A DNA stretch of 45,091 nucleotides, from the NCBI GenBank assembly GCA_028288485.1, contig JAQBNO010000213.1, positions 1 through 45,091 of the forward strand, read 5' to 3'. The position numbers and the translations under genes are program-made. Positions 14,252 through 23,088 of this stretch are shown piece after piece (the first letter of the stretch is position 1; each line of letters starts with the position of its first letter). This stretch comes from Segetibacter sp. (GTDB lineage Bacteria; Bacteroidota; Bacteroidia; Chitinophagales; Chitinophagaceae). The notes under the pieces are model-generated. The model was not told where the DNA came from. It ran no database searches and saw only the letters and a list, made by a program, of their open reading frames with translations.

Positions 14252-17248
14252 ATGAATAAGACAAGTTTTGTATTTACAATCCTCTTTTTTCTGCTGGGCT
14301 ATTCGGCAGTTCATGCTCAGCCCGGTGCGGAAATTGAGGTTAAAAAACCGGCGAAATACGAGAACCGCAGGCTGGCATCAGAGAAAACCGGAGAGAAAAA
14401 ATTTACTATTCCCAGGAAATTATACCAGAATACCGTCACCCATTACAACTATTATTTCAATGCTAATAACAGGCTTAACGAGGTCGTGAGCCAGGCAAAA
14501 ACAGTGTTTCGCGACGACTACTCACAATTACTTCCTTTTTATAATTATACACTCGAAGTAACCGCTCAAAACAAGGTAGAACTAGACTCGATTATTTATA
14601 AATGCACGGCCGGGATTCTTTTGCACGATCTCAGGAACAGTTGGATAGATAACATGTACCTGATTTTAGCTAAAGCATATTTCTTTAGAAATGATCTTGA
14701 CTCTGCCGGCCTCACGTTGCAATACCTCAACTTTTCATACGCTCCCAAAGAAGAAGGTGGCTACGATATCCCTATAGGCAGTAATTCGAGCAATGAAAAA
14801 GGAGAATTTAGTATTGCAACGAAGGAAAAGAACAGCATCTGGACGAAACTTACCAGCCGTCCGCCCAGCCGTAACGAAAGTTTTATCTGGCAGATAAGGA
14901 ATCACATCGAAAAAAACGAATTGCCCGAAGCTGCAGGTGTTATTGAAATCCTTCGCAACGATCCAAATTTTCCAAAACGCCTCCACACCGACTTGCATGA
15001 AGTATTAGCTTATTGGTTTTATAAACAGCAGGCATATGACAGCGCCGCTAATTACTTAAGTAAGTCATTAAATGAAGCGACTAATATCCAGGAAAAAGCA
15101 CGCTGGGAATATTTAATTGCGCAGATGTACCAGTTGGCTAACAAAAATGAAAATGCTGTAGAGTTCTATAACCGAAGCATTGCTCATACTACCGATCCTG
15201 TAATGGATGTTTACGCCCGGTTAAACTCTATCAGGATAAAACGAACCGATAAAAAAGACTACCTGCAGGAAAATATTGATGCATTGCTAAAGATGGCCAG
15301 GCGCGATAAATATGAAGCCTATCGCGATATTATCTATTATGCTGCAGCTAACATTGAACTGGAGAGAAACAACTTTACAAATGCGCAGGATGATTTGTTG
15401 AAGAGCGTGAAGTATACAACCAATAATCCTGCACAGAGAAGCCAGTCGTTTCTGCTGCTGGCGGATCTGAATTATAACAGGAAGTCATTCGTGGAGGCGT
15501 CTAATTTTTATGATAGTCTCGATGTTAATGTTCTCGGAAGACAGGAAGATAAAGACCGGGTGACTTTTAGAAAGCCGCCATTAAAAATCGTTGCAGAGAA
15601 TTCCCTTACAATTATAGTGCAGGACAGCCTGCAGGCACTTGCTAAACTACCCGCCGAACAAAGAGATGCAATAATTAAAAAACAGGAAAAACTGTTTCGA
15701 AAAGCGCAGGGTCTAAAAGAAGAAGACCAACAGGGAAGTGTAAATACTGCAGTAAAACAGGTTCCTGATCTCTTTGCAGACAACTCAGGTAGCAAAAGCA
15801 ACGAATTTTACTTTTACAATGCTTCCTTAAAAGCCCGTGGCTTCAGCGAGTTTAAAGCAAGGTGGGGAGAGCGCCCGAATACGGATAACTGGAGAAGAAA
15901 ATCGGCCTTGGACAAACAGGCGCAAAGTATTGCAGATGTTGATGACGTTTCTGCAACACCCACTGGTTCTACCGAACAAAAGCCATTAGACAATTCTTAT
16001 GAAGGTCTGCAGGCAAATATTCCTTTAACCGGGGAGAAGCTAGACGCAAGTAACAAAAGTATAATGGACGCTTTATTTACCCTCGGGCAAACTTTTAGTG
16101 GTAAACTCGAGGAGTATCCCTCGGCGATACAGGCCTACGAAGAATTATTAAGGCGATTTCCAAACAGTCAATACAAAAGTGAAGCCCTTTTTAACCTGGT
16201 TTACGGGTATCAGAAAACCGGAGATAAAGCAAAATCCGACCAGTTAAAGAACATGTTGTTAACTGATACTGCTAATAACAGATGGACAAATCTTATCAAA
16301 AATCCAAACATTGGGAAGAACGATGTTAAGGCAACCGGTGCTACCAAGCAATATGAAAATATTTATAACCTGTTTATCGAAGGTAATTTTGAAAAAGCAA
16401 AAAGTGAAAAGAGAGTCGCAGATAGCCTTTACGGCAATTCATTTTGGACTCCACAATTGCTGTTTATAGAATCGATTTATTATATAAAGCAGAAGGAAGA
16501 CAGTACTGCTATAAAAGTCCTTACCGACCTTAGTACTTTACACGCCGGGAACCCGATGGCAGAAAGAGCTAAAACAATGATTGATGTACTAAGGCGGAGG
16601 AAAGATATAGAGGAGTATCTTACCAGGTTAAATATTACCCGTAACCAAACAAAGCCAACGGAAGGTTTTCAAAGAACTGCAGCGCCCATAACAAAGCCTG
16701 TAGACAAACCTGTTAACCCCACAGATTTAACTGTTTCAAATGCTCCCGATAGCACGGTTGTGACTAAAACTCCTGGCCCGGTTGCCGCAGACTCTACCAT
16801 CGTCGCTAACGATCCCGATACAGTTGCAGATACAACTGTTATTACCGCGCCAGTTGTAGTAAATAATTTTAGCTTTGTTGCTTCTGACTCCCAATATGTT
16901 GTCATACTCCTTGACAAAGTTGATCCTGTTTATGCAAGTGAAGCTCGAAATGCCTTTAACCGCTTCAACAAGGAAAAATATTACAATCAACAGATAGATA
17001 TTACTTCGCTTCAACTAGACGAACGATTCAACCTTGTTATGGAAGGGCCGTTTACCAATGCTGCTACTGCCCTGGATTATATTGAAAACGTGAGACCGGT
17101 CGCAAAAAGCCGGATCCTGCCCTGGCTATCGATCGATAGGTATTCCTTTATCGTTATCAGTAATGCAAATCTCAACGTTTTAAAAACAAACAAAGACATG
17201 GAAGCCTACAAACAGCTTTTGCAAAAAGCGTTTCCGGGCAAATTTTAA
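14252..17248 (+). CDS. porW: Tetratricopeptide repeat protein of the PorW/SprE type
   Basis: A 998-residue exported TPR protein. The signal peptide ends at AVHAQPG. The conserved opening includes YENRRLASEKTGEKKFTIPR and TVTHYNYYFNANNRLNEV, which I associate with PorW/SprE, an essential periplasmic component of type IX secretion and gliding. TPR-like helices fill about 120-420 and again 600-780 (IQAYEELLRRFPNSQYKSEA). A threonine/proline/valine-rich linker (about 800-870) precedes a C-terminal domain (SDSQYVVILLDKVDP to LQKAFPGKF), also typical. Unlike characterised family members it has no lipobox cysteine at the end of the signal. The class A penicillin-binding protein gene follows by 93 bp. 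The family call is by memory of motifs. Confidence 0.7.
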   Translation: MNKTSFVFTILFFLLGYSAVHAQPGAEIEVKKPAKYENRRLASEKTGEKKFTIPRKLYQNTVTHYNYYFNANNRLNEVVSQAKTVFRDDYSQLLPFYNYTLEVTAQNKVELDSIIYKCTAGILLHDLRNSWIDNMYLILAKAYFFRNDLDSAGLTLQYLNFSYAPKEEGGYDIPIGSNSSNEKGEFSIATKEKNSIWTKLTSRPPSRNESFIWQIRNHIEKNELPEAAGVIEILRNDPNFPKRLHTDLHEVLAYWFYKQQAYDSAANYLSKSLNEATNIQEKARWEYLIAQMYQLANKNENAVEFYNRSIAHTTDPVMDVYARLNSIRIKRTDKKDYLQENIDALLKMARRDKYEAYRDIIYYAAANIELERNNFTNAQDDLLKSVKYTTNNPAQRSQSFLLLADLNYNRKSFVEASNFYDSLDVNVLGRQEDKDRVTFRKPPLKIVAENSLTIIVQDSLQALAKLPAEQRDAIIKKQEKLFRKAQGLKEEDQQGSVNTAVKQVPDLFADNSGSKSNEFYFYNASLKARGFSEFKARWGERPNTDNWRRKSALDKQAQSIADVDDVSATPTGSTEQKPLDNSYEGLQANIPLTGEKLDASNKSIMDALFTLGQTFSGKLEEYPSAIQAYEELLRRFPNSQYKSEALFNLVYGYQKTGDKAKSDQLKNMLLTDTANNRWTNLIKNPNIGKNDVKATGATKQYENIYNLFIEGNFEKAKSEKRVADSLYGNSFWTPQLLFIESIYYIKQKEDSTAIKVLTDLSTLHAGNPMAERAKTMIDVLRRRKDIEEYLTRLNITRNQTKPTEGFQRTAAPITKPVDKPVNPTDLTVSNAPDSTVVTKTPGPVAADSTIVANDPDTVADTTVITAPVVVNNFSFVASDSQYVVILLDKVDPVYASEARNAFNRFNKEKYYNQQIDITSLQLDERFNLVMEGPFTNAATALDYIENVRPVAKSRILPWLSIDRYSFIVISNANLNVLKTNKDMEAYKQLLQKAFPGKF

Positions 17249-17268
17249 TGAAAGTGTGAGTTGTTTTA

Positions 17269-17276
17269 TAGCTTTG
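17269..17276 (+). promoter_or_regulatory. Candidate Bacteroidetes -7 promoter box for the class A PBP gene
   Basis: TAGCTTTG matches the Bacteroidetes primary-sigma -7 consensus TAnnTTTG exactly. It lies 20 bp after the PorW-like stop and would start transcription about 60 bases before ATG 17342. The -33 element is weak, so this is a candidate only. Confidence 0.45.
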
Positions 17277-17341
17277 CACTGTTTTTAATCGCACAGAACC
17301 TAACCATAGGTTTTTTGCCTTATCATTTTCAAAAAATTATT

Positions 17342-19864
17342 ATGGCTACCAAATCTGGAAAAACCCGTCAACCTGCCAAAATGCGCCAATCAGTTAAAAT
17401 TTTCTGGCGTGTTGTATTCATAGGTTTCGGATCATTCGTGCTTCTATTATTAATGGCTAACTGGGGAGTTTTTGGTAAAATGCCTTCTATCGAAGACCTC
17501 GAAAATCCCAGTGCTTCGCTGGCAAGTGAAGTAGTTGCCGACGATGGAACGGTGATGGGTAAATATTACCTGGAAGACAGGTCGAATGTTGATTTTAAGG
17601 ATATTAGCAAGCATATTGTTCACGCTTTGGTAGCCACGGAAGATGAACGCTTTTATAGTCATAGTGGCGTTGACGGAAGGTCGCTAGCCCGGGCAATTGT
17701 TAATCTTGGAAAAGAAGGCGGCGGAAGTACTATTTCGCAGCAGCTTGCATTTAACCTGTTTAATGGAAACCGTGCCCGTAATCCTTTTTCGAGGGCAGTG
17801 CAAAAAGTAAAAGAATGGATAATCGCCATTAAACTCGAAAGAAATTTCACCAAAGACGAAATTCTCGCTTTATACCTTAACACCGTTCCTTTCGGAGACA
17901 ATGTATTTGGCGTACGAAATGCATCACGCACTTTTTTCCAGAAAGACCCTGATGTGATAAATATTGAGGAAGCAGCTGTTTTAGTGGGAATGCTGAAAGG
18001 TTCTACATTATACAACCCGCGTGTAAATCCAAAAATGGCTCTTGACCGCCGTAATACTGTTTTGGATCAAATGGTTCGTAATAACGTTCTTTCAGCAAGC
18101 GAAGCAACGAGGCTGAAAATAAAACCTATCGCGCTAAATTACAAAAAGATGGATGAGACTGCCGGCCTGGCTCCATATTTCCGTATGGTTTTAGGGCAGG
18201 AAATGAAGAAATGGTGCAAGGAACATACAAAACAAAACGGCGACAACTACGATCTGTACCGCGATGGATTAAAGATCTACACTACTATTAATCCCAGGAT
18301 GCAATTGTACGCAGAAGAGGCAGTTGGTAAGCATATCAGCTATATGCAAAAGATCTTAAACTCGCAGAGCAATATTAAAAAAGGAACTGTTTGGAAAGGA
18401 CGTGAAGATATTTTGCAGACCGCTATTAAGAACAGTGACCGGTGGAAGAACCTGAAAAGAGACGGCGTTGAAGAAGCAGATATTAAAAAGACCTTCTATA
18501 AGAAGGTTCCGATGAAAATATTTGCGTGGAACACAAAAAGGGAAACAGATACTACAATGACTCCTTACGATTCCATCAAATATCACCGCCAGATGCTTCA
18601 GGCAGGATTTATGGCAATGGATCCCATCAGCGGAGAAATTAAGGCTTGGGTTGGCGGAATTGACTTCAAAACCTTTAAGTACGACCACGTTAATGTAAAT
18701 ACAAAGCGCCAGGTAGGCAGTACTATTAAGCCTTTGCTGTATAGCCTTGCCATAGAAGAAGCAGGCTTTACCCCAAATACAATTGTACAGGACGTACAAC
18801 AGGACTTTGGTAGCCTTGGCCTTGTTCCTAACACCGGCGCTACCTGTACCGGTCGTTCTGTGCCAATGGCGAACGCGCTCGCCTGGTCGAGAAACTGCGC
18901 TTCTGCTTACATATTGAAGCAACTGGGCAATAACGGAAACGACGCTGCTAACCGTTTTGCTGAATTTTTGAAAAAATGCAATTTTACCACCAAGATCGAT
19001 CCTTTTCCTTCAATTGCCCTCGGTGCCTGCGAGTTGAGCTTGTACGAAATGATGCAGGGGTACAGCATGTTTCCCGGTCGCGGTTTCACTGCCAAGCCTT
19101 TGATGATAGCAAGGATTGAAGATAAAAACGGAAACGTTCTCGAAAACTTTTTACCAGCCCAGCGTAAAGAAGTAATCAACGAAGTAACCGCTTATTCTGT
19201 CGCTTTAATGATGGAAGGCGTAATAAAGAACGGAACAGGTCAGAGCATGGGCGACCAATTTGGTTTAACCAGCGAAATTGCCGGTAAAACCGGTACTACA
19301 AATGATAATAGTGATGCCTGGTTCATGGGATATACGCCACAGCTGCTTGCAGGTACCTGGGTAGGTTGCGATGACCGCTTTATTCGCTTTAACGGTGATG
19401 TAGGCGAGGGGTCTGCAGCAGCACTACCTATCTGGGCTTACTTCTTTAACAAAGCGCTTGCTGACAAAACCCTTGGTTTAGATAGGCAGGCAAAATTCTC
19501 AAAACCCGATGTATTGAGCAACGATGTAATTTTCGATTATATGAATACCATAAATGCCCGTTCAGCTGCACCTGCAGAAGGAGAAAATATGGGTAATGGT
19601 ACTTCTGAAGATTATATAATTCCTGATGCACCGCCTGAAGAGATTGGAGCTGAAAGCGATATCTCTATCGAGAAAGCAAAGCCGGGTGTACCAACTGAGC
19701 CGGTAGAGACTCCTAAAGAACCAGAAGCAAAACCAGAAGTACAGGAAGATAAAAAAGGTGGCTTTTTACGTGGCATTTTCGGAAAAAAGAAAAAGAAGGA
19801 AGAAAATACCGAAAAACCAAAAGCAGTAATGCCGGCTAATAAAGACGAAAAACAGAAGAAATAA
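17342..19864 (+). CDS. Class A penicillin-binding protein 1A (glycosyltransferase and transpeptidase)
   Basis: A bifunctional peptidoglycan synthase of 840 residues. One N-terminal membrane helix (about 18-38) is followed by the GT51 domain with TEDERFYSHSGVD (catalytic E100), GGSTISQQLAFNLF and EILALYLNTVPFG. The transpeptidase domain has S460-T-I-K463 in GSTIKP, SRNCAS (SxN motif) and K649-T-G in GKTGTTNDNSDAW, all intact. The last 90 residues are a charged, lysine-rich tail ending KNKDEKQKK-like, unusual but common as disordered tails. The frame opens at 17261, but ATG 17342 gives the expected short cytoplasmic tail before the helix. It lies downstream of a PorW/SprE-like gene and probably has its own promoter at 17269. 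Confidence 0.93.
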   Translation: MATKSGKTRQPAKMRQSVKIFWRVVFIGFGSFVLLLLMANWGVFGKMPSIEDLENPSASLASEVVADDGTVMGKYYLEDRSNVDFKDISKHIVHALVATEDERFYSHSGVDGRSLARAIVNLGKEGGGSTISQQLAFNLFNGNRARNPFSRAVQKVKEWIIAIKLERNFTKDEILALYLNTVPFGDNVFGVRNASRTFFQKDPDVINIEEAAVLVGMLKGSTLYNPRVNPKMALDRRNTVLDQMVRNNVLSASEATRLKIKPIALNYKKMDETAGLAPYFRMVLGQEMKKWCKEHTKQNGDNYDLYRDGLKIYTTINPRMQLYAEEAVGKHISYMQKILNSQSNIKKGTVWKGREDILQTAIKNSDRWKNLKRDGVEEADIKKTFYKKVPMKIFAWNTKRETDTTMTPYDSIKYHRQMLQAGFMAMDPISGEIKAWVGGIDFKTFKYDHVNVNTKRQVGSTIKPLLYSLAIEEAGFTPNTIVQDVQQDFGSLGLVPNTGATCTGRSVPMANALAWSRNCASAYILKQLGNNGNDAANRFAEFLKKCNFTTKIDPFPSIALGACELSLYEMMQGYSMFPGRGFTAKPLMIARIEDKNGNVLENFLPAQRKEVINEVTAYSVALMMEGVIKNGTGQSMGDQFGLTSEIAGKTGTTNDNSDAWFMGYTPQLLAGTWVGCDDRFIRFNGDVGEGSAAALPIWAYFFNKALADKTLGLDRQAKFSKPDVLSNDVIFDYMNTINARSAAPAEGENMGNGTSEDYIIPDAPPEEIGAESDISIEKAKPGVPTEPVETPKEPEAKPEVQEDKKGGFLRGIFGKKKKKEENTEKPKAVMPANKDEKQKK

Positions 19865-19926
19865 GGTTGTAAAACAGCGGGGTTGTTTTTTTTTGGTAGT
19901 CGCCATTTAATCTCTTTTCAACAGCC

Positions 19927-20013
19927 GTTGCCACGCTCGCTTGTACTGTAACGCCTTATTCAACCTGCCAGTTATTACCTTGAACCTGCCGAAGGGTAGC
20001 ACTGTTGTACCGA
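19927..20013 (-). repeat. Dispersed intergenic repeat, partly eroded copy (minus orientation)
   Basis: It shares GTTGCCACGCTCG (19927-19939) and CCTGCCGAAGGGTAGCACT with TTGTACCGA (19985-20013) with the copy at 6883-6967, at nearly the same spacing (45 against 43 bases). The right hairpin arm (AGCGTGGC in the other copy) is lost here. Confidence 0.65.
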
Positions 20014-20089
20014 CGATACTTTATTCGCCAACCAGCGAATCGATATTAAGCAATTTTTAATATCCCATCGCTTCGTTTAAGAAGGTCCG

Positions 20090-20132
20090 GAAAAAGCAAA
20101 TGAGCGAAAACCTCGTTTGCTTTTTCTTTTTT
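20090..20132 (+). terminator. Rho-independent terminator-like hairpin
   Basis: GAAAAAGCAAA (20090-20100) pairs perfectly with TTTGCTTTTTC (20116-20126). An inner GAG/CTC pair closes the loop CGAAAAC, and TTTTTT follows. It is 225 bp after the PBP stop and 60 bp before the DUF72 gene, so it may end the former transcript or attenuate the latter. Confidence 0.65.
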
Positions 20133-20193
20133 GCCACCTCCCACACAACTTCTGATGGTTTTATAATTGCATCACTGTCATAACATTCAAATT

Positions 20194-20934
20194 ATGGCTA
20201 AATGGTGGATTGGCTGTTCAGGCTTTCATTACAAACATTGGAAAGGAAGTTTTTACCCAGAGGGTTTAGCACAAAGCAAATGGTTTGACTATTATAATAA
20301 CCGCTTTAAAACGCTGGAATTGAATGTTACTTTTTATCGCTTTCCACGATTGTCGGTTTTAGAGCCGTGGTATAAAAACAGCCCCGAAGTATTTAGTTTT
20401 TCAGTTAAAGCACCGCGGGCAATAACACATTACAAGAAGTTTGTAGATACGCAACGAATGTTGTCGGATTTTTACGGAACTATACAGGAAGGATTAAAAG
20501 ACAAGCTTGGTCCTGTTTTATTCCAACTGCCGCCTAACCTGGGTTATAAAGAAGCAAAACTGGCGCAGATCTTAGAAAGCCTTGACCCCACCTTTACCAA
20601 TGTTTTAGAGTTTCGACATGAGAGCTGGTGGAACGCTTCCGTTTATAATAAACTTTCTGAACATAATGTTACTTTTTGCGGAATGAGCCATCCCTCATTA
20701 CCTGACGAGGTAATTCAAAACACTAAAACTGTTTATTTTCGATTTCATGGTGTTCCGGATTTATACCGGTCGAAGTATGATACAGGCACCCTGCACAAAA
20801 TTTCAAATGAGATAGAAAGTAATGTGCGAACTAAGGAAGTTTTTATTTATTTCAACAATGATATCGATGCTTCTGCCATAACCAATGCTTTTGAGATGCA
20901 ATCATACGTATCACAGTTTCAAAACAGTAAATAG
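20194..20934 (+). CDS. DUF72 (YecE-like) domain protein
   Basis: A 246-residue DUF72 protein with a TIM-barrel-like fold whose role is not established. Characteristic segments are WIGCSGFHYKHWKGSFYPEG near the N-terminus, ELNVTFYRFP, FSFSVKAPRAITHYKK, PVLFQLPPN, VLEFRHESWW, VYFRFHGVPDLYRSKYD and the C-terminal YIYFNND-like strand. ATG 20194 is chosen since MAKWWIGCSGF matches the family start; the nine upstream codons from 20167 look non-coding. It stands alone between a terminator-like hairpin and a dispersed repeat. There is no signal peptide. Confidence 0.9.
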   Translation: MAKWWIGCSGFHYKHWKGSFYPEGLAQSKWFDYYNNRFKTLELNVTFYRFPRLSVLEPWYKNSPEVFSFSVKAPRAITHYKKFVDTQRMLSDFYGTIQEGLKDKLGPVLFQLPPNLGYKEAKLAQILESLDPTFTNVLEFRHESWWNASVYNKLSEHNVTFCGMSHPSLPDEVIQNTKTVYFRFHGVPDLYRSKYDTGTLHKISNEIESNVRTKEVFIYFNNDIDASAITNAFEMQSYVSQFQNSK

Positions 20935-20974
20935 TTCTTGATTATTAAAGGAAACTTAGAAATGAAGACTGCAG

Positions 20975-21122
20975 ATGCTAATTGATTTGCAGATAAAGTG
21001 ATTGCAACCATTCGGCAAGCCCCGGGGTAAAAACTGCTACCCTGCGTTCTATTAAGAATTAAAAGTTGAACTGAGCGTAGCAACGATGATGCCTGCCTGT
21101 ACTGAAGCTGGTACCATAAAAA
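20975..21122 (+). repeat. Dispersed intergenic repeat, long copy (plus orientation)
   Basis: About 148 bp, clearly related along its length to the inverted copy at 26976-27143. Shared blocks are GATTTGCAGAT (20984-20994), TAAAAACTGCTAC, GTTCTATTAA, GTTGAACTGAGCGTAGCAAC with GATGATG (21065-21091), and a 3' hairpin GTAC(8)GTAC followed by CATAAAA. The left arm of the central stem has diverged (GCTACCCTGCG). Confidence 0.75.
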
Positions 21123-21212
21123 ATACCTTTTGTACGTTCCGGCCGGCTGTGAAAGACCTGGCCGGCATCTGAAAATATTAACCTTTATAAGATCGAAAGA
21201 CGATATACTTCG

Positions 21213-21923
21213 CTACTTCCTTTTACTTTTCCCCGACAAAATATTACCCGCCTTAGTTTGCGGGCATCCTGCATTCTTTGCTTTGCCGGCGATGTCTATG
21301 CACTTATCATCGTCATCATTCACTCCGTCCTTATCCCTGTCGCCAGGAAGACAGCCGTCATAACGGGCAACTCCCGGCTGGTCGGGGCACTTATCTTCAT
21401 CATCAGCAATTTTATCACCGTCTTTATCGGGAGGAGGGCAGCCTTTATATTTAGCCAATCCGCGAACTGCAGGGCATTGGTCAACATCGTCAGCTACACC
21501 ATCATTATCGGAGTCAGGCATAGGGCAGCCATCATACTCAATCACTCCCTTTTCATCGGGGCATTTATCCAGGGAATCAACAATTCCGTCTTTGTCCCTG
21601 TCGTTTGAACCTTTTCGGATTGTATCTTTTATAAGACTGTAATCTTTAAAGGAAAGAATAGAAGTAACTGAAAATAAACGTGGCGTTATTTTTCCAGAGA
21701 TAATGTGATTATGATTGATACTATTGCTGGTAATGACGCAAGTGGAATTAGTATAAAGTGAGAAACCGTCAGTTTTCGCTTGAAAAGAAGTTTGTGAAAA
21801 AAGACCAGTCGTGATAAGAACAGCCGTGATAAAAAAAGCTGCACTAATAACGACGTTTTTACATTTGACCAAAATAAGGATGCGAAAGATTTCTGAATTA
21901 TTAATCAATCTTAAGGCCGTCAA
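21213..21923 (-). CDS. Exported protein with four thrombospondin type 3 repeats
   Basis: A 236-residue protein. A hydrophobic segment, VVISAAFFITAVLITTGLFSQ, at about 24-44 probably serves as a signal or anchor. After a nondescript region come four calcium-binding type 3 repeats of the form DxDxDGxxDxxDxCP: DRDKDGIVDSLDKCPDEKG, DSDNDGVADDVDQCPAVRG, DKDGDKIADDEDKCPDQPG, DRDKDGVNDDDDKCIDIAG. Such repeats usually connect a barrel to an OmpA-like domain in Bacteroidetes, but here the protein stops soon after the last one (KSKRK). The start overlaps the end of the RlpA-like gene by 23 bp, so co-transcription is likely; a later start is possible. Confidence 0.7.
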   Translation of the reverse strand: MTALRLINNSEIFRILILVKCKNVVISAAFFITAVLITTGLFSQTSFQAKTDGFSLYTNSTCVITSNSINHNHIISGKITPRLFSVTSILSFKDYSLIKDTIRKGSNDRDKDGIVDSLDKCPDEKGVIEYDGCPMPDSDNDGVADDVDQCPAVRGLAKYKGCPPPDKDGDKIADDEDKCPDQPGVARYDGCLPGDRDKDGVNDDDDKCIDIAGKAKNAGCPQTKAGNILSGKSKRK

Positions 21924-22284
21924 GTACTTCCACTTTTACAGCTAAAAGACCATCAAAATTTCCTAAAAGTTTAGCAGCAGCCTGCGTGAGGTCGATAATG
22001 CGACCCATTTTTGCCATGCGGGGATGCATGCGATCATTAATACGTACAATAACAGATTTCATGTTACGTAAATTCGTAACCTTTACCCAACTATTAATTT
22101 TAAAATTATTACTCGCTGCAGTTAAATTACTATGTTTAAAGACTTCTCCGGTTGCAGTACGCAAACCGTTAAACCGGGATGCATAAATAGTTGCAGTACC
22201 TTTAAGTTGTTTTCCGTTGTCTTTAGAACTTTGTGCCATTCCGAATACTGGAAGAAGCAAGAACAAAAAAATGAATTTCTTCAT
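21901..22284 (-). CDS. RlpA-like double-psi beta-barrel protein
   Basis: A 127-residue exported protein. The signal peptide is MKKFIFLFLLLPVFGMAQSS, followed directly by a double-psi beta-barrel: GTATIYASRFNGLRTATGEV, LTAASNNFKINSWVKVTNL, VIVRINDRMHPRMAKMGRII and DLTQAAAKLLG. The aspartate of RINDR, catalytic in RlpA lytic transglycosylases, is present, and RMHP replaces the usual G-P turn. There is no SPOR domain and no lipobox, so it is a minimal soluble form. Divergent from the dipeptidase gene, with a shared 48-bp intergenic region carrying imperfect -7-like boxes in both directions. The TSP3 protein gene overlaps its 3' end. Confidence 0.82.
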   Translation of the reverse strand: MKKFIFLFLLLPVFGMAQSSKDNGKQLKGTATIYASRFNGLRTATGEVFKHSNLTAASNNFKINSWVKVTNLRNMKSVIVRINDRMHPRMAKMGRIIDLTQAAAKLLGNFDGLLAVKVEVLDGLKID

Positions 22285-22332
22285 AATTTGGCAGATTTAG
22301 TAGTTTTCGAAAATAAAATACCTCTGACACCA

Positions 22333-23070
22333 ATGCGGCACGAAAATAGGGGAAAAATCCTCCTCCACACTTTTTTAACTGTTATAAGTTTTTCACATTT
22401 TGCTTATTCACAGGATTTTAAGGCCTTTAAACAGCAAAATTTACCACCTGTCATTAATAACGTTGTAAACTACCAAAAAAGTATTTCGGGTGACTCCACA
22501 AAACGGCTTATTTCACTCCAACAGTTTATCCCTGAACTAGTTATAGACTTTAAATATGCTACAAAAAATAATTTTACCGGCTGCGTTCTGTATAAAAAAC
22601 CGGCGTCATTTCTACGGTTACCGGCCGCGGTAGCCTTAAAAAAAATTAATGCAGAACTGGCTCAACAAGGGCTCGGTTTAAAGGTATTTGACGCCTATAG
22701 GCCCTATCATATTACAATAAAAATGTGGAATCTTGTACACGATGAACGTTATGTTGCCAGCCCGGCTAAAGGAAGCGGCCATAATCGCGGTGCCGCCGTT
22801 GATGTAACTTTAGTTAATATATCCACAAATGAAGAATTACCGATGCCGACTCCATTTGACGATTTTACAGAAAAAGCACATCACAATTACATGCAACTTT
22901 CAAAAGAGATATTAAACAACCGGGCTTTATTAAAAGGCACCATGGAAAAATATGGATTTCTGTCCCTTTCAACAGAGTGGTGGCATTATTCTCTTCCCAA
23001 TGCTGCATCCCGCTTTGAATTGCTCAACCTCGACTTTAAAGAATTGAAAAAACTTACAAATGATCAATAA
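22333..23070 (+). CDS. D-alanyl-D-alanine dipeptidase (VanX/DdpX type, peptidase M15D)
   Basis: A zinc dipeptidase of 245 residues with an N-terminal signal (ILLHTFLTVISFSHFAYSQ), so periplasmic or exported. Zinc ligands and catalytic residues are visible: SGHNRGAAVDV supplies the SxHxxGxAxD motif, and STEWWHYSL the ExxH motif. FDAYRPYHITIKMW contains the conserved arginine, and VIDFKYATKNNFTGCVLY is the family opening. The frame extends back to 22132 through the RlpA-like gene's opposite strand; ATG 22333 is chosen because it gives the signal peptide. In bacteria without vancomycin resistance these enzymes recycle D-Ala-D-Ala, and no VanH/VanA genes are nearby. The EcsC-family gene follows after 18 bp. 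Confidence 0.88.
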   Translation: MRHENRGKILLHTFLTVISFSHFAYSQDFKAFKQQNLPPVINNVVNYQKSISGDSTKRLISLQQFIPELVIDFKYATKNNFTGCVLYKKPASFLRLPAAVALKKINAELAQQGLGLKVFDAYRPYHITIKMWNLVHDERYVASPAKGSGHNRGAAVDVTLVNISTNEELPMPTPFDDFTEKAHHNYMQLSKEILNNRALLKGTMEKYGFLSLSTEWWHYSLPNAASRFELLNLDFKELKKLTNDQ

Positions 23071-23088
23071 CTCGTTTAAACAGTTACA

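Larger units (their letters stand above)
19865..20193. other. Intergenic stretch with repeat and two hairpins
   Basis: No gene is seen in these 329 bp. A weak hairpin, AAAACA (19871-19876) with TGTTTT (19884-19889) followed by a T-run, may end the PBP transcript. A copy of the dispersed repeat (19927-20013) and a strong terminator-like hairpin (20090-20132) follow. Confidence 0.55.

Noticed and set aside
21258-21608. 116-codon plus frame opposite the TSP3 repeats
   Set aside because: It is the mirror of the repetitive Asp/Gly codons on the minus strand; the minus frame has the clear calcium-binding motifs.
22132-22332. 67-codon N-terminal extension of the dipeptidase frame
   Set aside because: It runs through the RlpA-like gene on the other strand; ATG 22333 gives a proper signal peptide and the family start.
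22333-23070. VanX-type vancomycin resistance
   Set aside because: No VanH or VanA-like ligase or VanRS pair is adjacent; the enzyme family is also common in recycling of D-Ala-D-Ala.
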